From positions 1-11,798 of the forward strand of contig DQGR01000009.1 in the NCBI GenBank assembly GCA_003524845.1: DNA of 11,798 nt. Reading direction: 5' to 3'. This DNA comes from Patescibacteria group bacterium. Lineage in GTDB: Bacteria; Patescibacteriota; Microgenomatia; UBA10105. Below are positions 11,065 to 11,798 of the stretch, in pieces. The notes under the pieces were generated by a model. That model made no database searches. It was not told where the DNA came from and worked only from the letters and a program-made list of their open reading frames with translations. Made by a program: the position numbers and the translations under genes. Numbering within the stretch: the first letter of the stretch is position 1; every line of letters starts with the position of its first letter.

Positions 11065-11798
11065 ATGCGTAAATTTGTCGTCTGGTTTCGCGAAGTTGAT
11101 AAATATGACCTTAGTTTAGTAGGCGGTAAAGGTGCAAACTTAGGCGAGATGACCAAAGCCGGCATTCCGGTTCCCAATGGTTTTATTGTCACCGCCGAGG
11201 CTTACTACTACGCACTTGAGGCCGCGGGCATCAAGCCGGAACTGCGCAAATTATTTACCTCTCTCAAAACCTCAGACAACGAAGCGCTCCAATCTGCGGC
11301 TAAAAAAGCCCAGGCAATCATTGAACGCATCAAAATTCCTGACGAAATTGCTGCGGAAATTATTACGCACTACGAACAATTGGGCAAGCGTTTTAAAGAC
11401 GCGCTCGTTGCAGTCCGTTCATCGGCCACCGCCGAGGATTTACCGACCGCTTCATTTGCCGGCCAGCAGGCGACCTTCCTCAATATTCACGGTGACGCTT
11501 CGGTGATCTTCCATGTACGCAAATGTTGGGCTTCGCTCTTTACTGCCCGGGCAATTTTTTATCGAGTAGAACAAAAGTTTGACCATTTTAAAGTCGGGGT
11601 GGCTGTGCCGGTGCAGAAGATGGTGCAGTCAGACCGCTCCGGCATTATGTTTACCGTCGATCCGGTCACTTCCGATAAAAAAACGATTGTGATTGAAGGC
11701 ATTTACGGATTGGGCGAACTGATTGTCCAGGGCGCGGTGACTCCTGATCATTTTGAAGTTGATAAGGCGACTTTGAAAATCAAAACTAAAACTGTCGG
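11065..11798 (+). CDS. ppsA: Phosphoenolpyruvate synthase, N-terminal part (cut by window end)
   Basis: The frame from ATG 11065 stays open to the window end (244 codons seen). It is the ATP-binding N-terminal domain of pyruvate, water dikinase, which makes phosphoenolpyruvate from pyruvate and ATP, releasing AMP and phosphate. Visible motifs are VGGKGANLGEM (19-29), GIPVPNGF (33-40), AVRSSATAEDLPTASFAGQQ (around R118-D125 and on), and IMFTVDP (194-200), all in the expected order; the phosphohistidine and PEP-binding domains would lie beyond the window. Pyruvate phosphate dikinase shares this domain, but the MRKFVVWFREVDKYDLSLVGGKG opening is the PpsA form. The ATG coincides with the predicted transcription start and no Shine-Dalgarno is present. 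With no glycolytic neighbour, a gluconeogenic or reversed, ATP-forming direction cannot be decided. Confidence 0.93.
   Translation, partial: MRKFVVWFREVDKYDLSLVGGKGANLGEMTKAGIPVPNGFIVTAEAYYYALEAAGIKPELRKLFTSLKTSDNEALQSAAKKAQAIIERIKIPDEIAAEIITHYEQLGKRFKDALVAVRSSATAEDLPTASFAGQQATFLNIHGDASVIFHVRKCWASLFTARAIFYRVEQKFDHFKVGVAVPVQKMVQSDRSGIMFTVDPVTSDKKTIVIEGIYGLGELIVQGAVTPDHFEVDKATLKIKTKTV

Noticed and set aside
11177..11506. 109-codon frame inside ppsA
   Set aside because: Out-of-frame shadow of the true ppsA frame, which starts at 11065 and shows all expected dikinase motifs.
1..11798. CRISPR array, toxin-antitoxin pair, restriction or other defence system, riboswitch
   Set aside because: No regularly spaced direct repeats, no paired small genes of known toxin or antitoxin type, and no recognisable riboswitch core were seen on either strand.

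Overview
The window looks like a chromosomal segment of a Candidate Phyla Radiation (Patescibacteria) bacterium. The case rests on small genes packed closely on both strands, very short or absent 5' leaders, a short RarA and a short DNA polymerase III delta subunit, the mixture of gene families (YvlD-type membrane protein, CofE/FolC2-like ligase, CYTH protein, stand-alone HExxH 'phage' metallopeptidase, REP-type tyrosine transposase), and a tRNA whose CCA end is not encoded. TGA is used as an ordinary stop codon (2430-2432, 6555-6557, 7592-7594, 8013-8015), so this is not the recoded UGA=Gly lineage. I cannot place it below the level of the radiation.

Layout. 53-2432: two small membrane proteins flank a family 4-type glycosyltransferase, all on +, closed by a clear Rho-independent terminator (2445-2488). 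2580-2807: a consensus promoter, what looks like a tRNA-Glu gene broken by a GC-rich hairpin repeat, then an intact tRNA-Glu(TTC). 2883-3353: CYTH-domain protein. 3471-4220 (-): CofE/FolC2-like glutamate ligase, divergent from a rhomboid protease (4317-4985), which is followed by a small unknown protein (5014-5322) and rarA (5373-6557). A receiver-like protein (6541-7086, -) overlaps the end of rarA tail to tail and shares an overlapping divergent promoter with a Nudix hydrolase (7145-7594). A metallopeptidase (7611-8015), a GTCATTGCG-family repeat (8019-8074), holA-like delta (8083-8778) and a phosphomannomutase/phosphoglucomutase (8800-10155) follow. A REP-associated tyrosine transposase bounded by nearly perfect 35-bp inverted repeats (10196-11027) sits directly before phosphoenolpyruvate synthase, which runs off the window at 11798.

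How it fits together. Most genes are housekeeping and monocistronic rather than one pathway: replication/repair (rarA, holA), sugar phosphate and central carbon metabolism (phosphohexomutase, ppsA), cell-surface sugar transfer, nucleotide clean-up (Nudix), and membrane proteolysis. The unifying feature is at the level of expression: in at least eight cases a -10 hexamer lies about 6-15 bases before the start codon, so the predicted transcript starts at or within a few bases of the ATG. Only two genes (1770 and 8800) have a good Shine-Dalgarno. I see no defence island, CRISPR or biosynthetic cluster; the most unusual items are the leaderless architecture, the interrupted tRNA, the possible leaderless 10-codon leader before the CofE-like gene, and the REP transposase whose inverted repeat supplies its own -35 box.
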